The position numbers were made by a program, and so were the translations under genes. Shown here piece by piece: positions 61,389 to 64,000 of a stretch of 64,000 bases of DNA (position 1 is its first letter; each line of letters starts with the position of its first letter). The stretch is from Massilia sp. CF038 (GTDB lineage: Bacteria; Pseudomonadota; Gammaproteobacteria; Burkholderiales; Burkholderiaceae_D), in contig NZ_FQWU01000004.1 in assembly GCF_900129765.1 (NCBI RefSeq), positions 1 to 64,000 of the forward strand, read 5' to 3'. The notes beneath the pieces were generated by a model that had not been told where the DNA came from, made no database searches, and saw only the letters and a list, made by a program, of their open reading frames with translations.

Positions 61389-61466
61389 ATGGCTTTCACA
61401 ATCGCGTTCGGACTGGCCTTTGCCGACCTGCTTGACAGCGCGCGCACCGTCTTGCGCGGGCCCTGA
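61389..61466 (+). CDS. candidate 25-aa peptide
   Basis: An ATG at 61389 with GGGGAGA 5 bp upstream (61378-61384) opens a 25-codon frame MAFTIAFGLAFADLLDSARTVLRGP and TGA. The hydrophobic first half suits a small membrane peptide or a leader. AT-rich promoter-like sequence (61330-61370) precedes it. Homology is unknown. Confidence 0.3.
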   Translation: MAFTIAFGLAFADLLDSARTVLRGP

Positions 61467-61476
61467 ACCAGATCCC

Positions 61477-62004
61477 CTAGCGCCGTCCATTGGGCAGAAA
61501 CAGATAGCGCCGCATGCGCAGCCGCGCACGGATCGCCAGCACCAGCATGTACCCCAAGCCCAGGGTGAGCATGCCGACCGCCAGCGGCGCACCGTAGCTG
61601 AACCACTTGTCGCCGGCACCGGTGTCCAGCAGCGACTGGCCCGGATTGTGAGGATTGTAAAAGACCGGATTCAGCGCGCCCGGCGCGAACCTGGGTGCCT
61701 TCAAGCGCTTGGCCTGTTTGCTGGTGCATGCGACGGCGTATTGATTGCTGTAAGCGCGTCCCGCAACGCTGTAGTGATAGCGCACTTCGGCGCCGCTCCG
61801 ACCGTTCGGACAAGCCCCTTGCGTCGGCAAGCCTTCGATCACGCTGCTGGTCTGCGGCCAATCGCGACGGATGCCGTACTCGCTCCAGGCATTCGCTGCC
61901 AGCGCGGCAGTCAGGGAAGCGAACAGTAACGCAAGCGCGCCCATGGACAAGGTCAAGGCGGCAAATTTGAGCGGGGATAGAACGCGCGGGCCAGTGGCGG
62001 ACAT
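61477..62004 (-). CDS. DUF3592-like membrane protein
   Basis: A 175-aa protein with two membrane helices: 'FAALTLSMGALALLFASLTAALAANAW' near the N-terminus and 'GAPLAVGMLTLGLGYMLVLAIRA' near the C-terminus. Between is a soluble domain ('EVRYHYSVAGRAYSNQYAVACTSKQAKRLKAPRFAPGALNPVFYNPHNPGQSLLDTG') with the DUF3592 strand pattern and a conserved 'VFYNPHNP' block. Function is unknown. The start at 62004 is immediately before the first helix. It is divergent from thiL (75 bp). Confidence 0.82.
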   Translation of the reverse strand: MSATGPRVLSPLKFAALTLSMGALALLFASLTAALAANAWSEYGIRRDWPQTSSVIEGLPTQGACPNGRSGAEVRYHYSVAGRAYSNQYAVACTSKQAKRLKAPRFAPGALNPVFYNPHNPGQSLLDTGAGDKWFSYGAPLAVGMLTLGLGYMLVLAIRARLRMRRYLFLPNGRR

Positions 62005-62079
62005 GGATGCAATCGAATCAACAAGCCGGCCAGTATAAACGGCGGCGGGATCGCGCCGCCAATTCGGTAGAATGCGCCC

Positions 62080-63045
62080 ATGCTCTCCGAATTCGACCTC
62101 ATCAAACAATACTTCCAGCGCGCCCGCCCCGGCCGCGCCACGCTTGGCATTGGCGACGATTGCGCCCTGCTCTCTCCCACACCGGGGCGCCAGATCGCCA
62201 TCTCCTCGGACCTGCTGGTCGAAGGCCGCCACTTCTTTGCCGGGGCCGACGCGCGCATGCTCGGTCACAAATGCCTGGCCGTGAATTTGTCGGATCTGGC
62301 GGCCATGGGCGCCACCCCGGTGGCGTTCACGCTGGCGCTGGCCTTGCCGGGGGCCGATCCGGCCTGGCTGGCCCCATTTGCCGACGGCTTGTTTGCGCTG
62401 GCCGACCAGGCTGGCTGCGAATTGATCGGCGGCGACACCACCAAGGGGCCGCTCACTATTTGCATCACCGTGTTCGGTGAGACCCGGCCTGGCCACGCGC
62501 TGCGCCGCGACGGCGCCCGTGCCGGCGACGATGTCTGGATTTCCGGCAGCCTGGGCGATGCACGTCTGGCGCTGGCGCACTACACCAGGGAGCTGCAACT
62601 GAGCGAAGCACAACTGGCCCTGGCCGCCCCGCGCATGCACATGCCGTCGCCGCGGGGCGCACTGGGCATGGCCTTGTCGGCGGTGCCACTGGCGCACGCG
62701 GCGATTGATATTTCGGACGGTCTGGCCGGCGACATTGGTCACATCCTGGCCGCCTCCGGGGTGGGCGCCACGCTGAACGCCGACGCCCTGCCCGCCGGCC
62801 CCGTGCTGGCCACGCAGGAAGCGGCCTTGCGGCGCCGTTTTTGCGCCGCCGGCGGTGACGATTACGAGTTGTGCTTCACGGCGCCGGCGAGCGCACGCGC
62901 AGCCGTGCTGGCCGCAGCGGAAAGCGCCGGCACGCCAGTCACGCGGGTCGGCCGAATCGAGGCCGAACCCGGCCTGCGCTGGACCGACGCTGGCGGCGTC
63001 CCCTTGTCACTGGCGCTGCGCGGGTTCGATCACTTCGTCAGCTAA
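62080..63045 (+). CDS. thiL: thiamine-monophosphate kinase
   Basis: ThiL (321 aa) phosphorylates TMP to the cofactor TPP. 'GIGDDCALLSPTPG' (Asp-rich metal loop), 'SSDLLVEGRHFF', 'AVNLSDLAAMGATPVAFTLALALPG' and 'ISDGLAGDIGHILAASGVGATLNADALP' are the PurM-like kinase motifs. Length typical. Its 3' end overlaps the end of the convergent EAL-REC gene by 39 bp. Confidence 0.97.
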   Translation: MLSEFDLIKQYFQRARPGRATLGIGDDCALLSPTPGRQIAISSDLLVEGRHFFAGADARMLGHKCLAVNLSDLAAMGATPVAFTLALALPGADPAWLAPFADGLFALADQAGCELIGGDTTKGPLTICITVFGETRPGHALRRDGARAGDDVWISGSLGDARLALAHYTRELQLSEAQLALAAPRMHMPSPRGALGMALSAVPLAHAAIDISDGLAGDIGHILAASGVGATLNADALPAGPVLATQEAALRRRFCAAGGDDYELCFTAPASARAAVLAAAESAGTPVTRVGRIEAEPGLRWTDAGGVPLSLALRGFDHFVS

Positions 63046-64000
63046 CAAAGGGCCCAGGCGCTCGCGCGGATAGCGCCGCTCGTCGCGGGCGCCATTCACC
63101 AGCCAGTAGTGGTGGAAGGCGAGCCGGATATTGTCGCGCAGCTGCGTGTCGTCCCAGGGCTTGGTATAGAAGCGGTAAATGGCGCCGCGGTTGATCGAAT
63201 CAAGCACCGCCTCCAGGCCCGTGTAGCCGGACAGGATGATGCGGATCGTTTCGGGATACATCTCCTTGACCTTGCTTAAGAATTCCGTGCCGCTCATGCC
63301 AGGCATGCGCTGGTCGCACACAATCACATGCACCTGGTGCAGGGCCAGCATTTCGAAGCCTTCTTCAGGCGAGAGCGCAGTCAAAATCTTGTAGTTGTCA
63401 CGTCTGAACAGGCGGTGCAGCGAGGACAGCACGTTGGCATCATCATCGACCAGCAGCAAGGTCTGGCGGTTCGATTCGCGCGCTTCTTCTTCCGACGGCA
63501 AGGCGCGGTTGGCCACCAGCAGCTCGCCCATTTCGCGCGGCGGCAAGGGGCGGCTGAAATGAAAACCCTGGATCTCGTCGCAGCGGTGGCGCCGCAAGTA
63601 CGCCATTTGCGCGCGCGACTCCACCCCTTCGGCAATGACCAGCATCTTCATGCTGTGCGCCATGCTGATGATGGCCAGCGCAATGGCGGCATCGTCCGGA
63701 CTGACGGTGATGTCGCGCACAAACGCAATGTCGATCTTCAGTTTGTCGATCGGGAAGCGCTTGAGGTAAGCCAGGCTGGAGTAACCCGTGCCGAAATCGT
63801 CAATCGCCACCTTGATGCCCAGCGCTTTCAGGTTGCTCAACACGCCGATGGTGCGCTCGGCGTTGCTCATTAAAGCGCTTTCGGTCAGCTCCAGTTCCAG
63901 CAGCGCCGGGTCGATATTGTGGCGCGTGATGGCGGCGCGCACATCGGCCTCGAGGTCGCCCTCGACGAACTGGCGGCTCGAGACATTGACCGCCACGCGC
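63007..64000 (-). CDS. EAL-REC regulator (partial; 5' end beyond the window)
   Basis: At least 331 residues of a larger cytoplasmic protein that continues off the right edge. Here are the second half of an EAL phosphodiesterase ('LELELTESALM', 'VAIDDFGTGYSSLAYLKRFPIDKLKID', 'LVIAEGVESRAQMAYL') and a C-terminal receiver ('TLLLVDDDANVLSSLHRLFRRDNYKIL', 'VIVCDQRMPGMSGTEFL', with phospho-Asp). Domain order EAL then REC is unusual since REC usually precedes output, and it resembles response-regulator-tailed c-di-GMP proteins. Likely hydrolyses c-di-GMP. Overlaps thiL's end by 39 bp. Confidence 0.9.
   Translation of the reverse strand, partial: RVAVNVSSRQFVEGDLEADVRAAITRHNIDPALLELELTESALMSNAERTIGVLSNLKALGIKVAIDDFGTGYSSLAYLKRFPIDKLKIDIAFVRDITVSPDDAAIALAIISMAHSMKMLVIAEGVESRAQMAYLRRHRCDEIQGFHFSRPLPPREMGELLVANRALPSEEEARESNRQTLLLVDDDANVLSSLHRLFRRDNYKILTALSPEEGFEMLALHQVHVIVCDQRMPGMSGTEFLSKVKEMYPETIRIILSGYTGLEAVLDSINRGAIYRFYTKPWDDTQLRDNIRLAFHHYWLVNGARDERRYPRERLGPLLADEVIEPAQRQ

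Overview
The window is high-GC, densely coded chromosomal DNA from a betaproteobacterium. An Oxalobacteraceae-type genome (Massilia, Duganella, Telluria, Janthinobacterium relatives) fits best. This is an inference from the trxA-rho-rpmE2 order, the five-step histidine pathway under HutC, the PEP-CTERM protein, the KimA-like permease and the abundance of signalling and export genes. Nearly all genes are housekeeping, catabolic or envelope functions. I see no prophage, plasmid, CRISPR array or toxin island. The only mobile-type elements are a REP-associated (RAYT) transposase with its repeats, a second family of large interspersed palindromes (three copies), and possibly the last codons of a transposase at the left edge.

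Layout. 1-6.2 kb: a palindrome, pmbA/tldE (-), then a + strand run of darP (yjgA), mogA, an alpha/beta esterase and a tightly coupled block of five little-known genes (89-aa protein, saccharopine-dehydrogenase-like reductase, SRPBCC-like protein, 65-aa acidic protein, 187-aa protein). 6.2-13.2 kb: a CMD-like protein, a class III aminotransferase, an FAH-family hydrolase, a sorbosone-dehydrogenase-like lipoprotein, an MFS carrier and a KamA-type radical SAM enzyme. 13.4-19.9 kb: a secreted Cache protein, two DNA glycosylases (Mpg and a hypoxanthine-type enzyme), an HDOD protein, a TPR lipoprotein, a Cys-less isochorismatase-like hydrolase, an Mpo1-like protein, an EamA transporter and a GNAT acetyltransferase.

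20-33.6 kb: the histidine-utilisation region. hutU-hutH-hutG-hutF-hutD-hutI run leftward and end in a gene fusing a betaine-type substrate-binding protein to its ABC permease. The promoter before hutU carries a perfect 14-bp HutC-type palindrome exactly inside its -35/-10 spacer. hutC itself lies 4 kb away on the other strand, separated by a secreted amidohydrolase, the RAYT element and ada. Histidine goes to urocanate, imidazolone propionate, formiminoglutamate, formylglutamate and glutamate.

33.7-45 kb: a PAS-rich hybrid histidine kinase with a stand-alone receiver, trxA, rho, rpmE2, an ArnT-type glycosyltransferase, an acyltransferase, a KimA/YdaO-like potassium-type permease and tRNA-Leu(CAA) with its own strong promoter and terminator. 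45-53.7 kb: a protein with a ClpX-type zinc finger but no ATPase, a lipoprotein, and a methanethiol-oxidase operon (SBP56/MtoX, SCO-like protein, MauG-like dihaem protein). These are followed by a PhoX phosphatase with a PEP-CTERM protein, DUF4197, YidB and a solute-binding protein. 53.7-58 kb: gmd-rmd-GT4-GT4, a GDP-D-rhamnose/rhamnan-type glycan operon. 58.3-64 kb: maeB, small membrane proteins, thiL and the C-terminal part of an EAL-REC regulator cut by the window end.

The best second looks are the fused transporter without an ATPase in the hut operon, the mto operon with a CX5C SCO variant, the RAYT and its 36-bp-period repeats, the independent palindrome family, the orphan ClpX-type zinc finger and the coupled 3.5-6.2 kb block of unknown genes.
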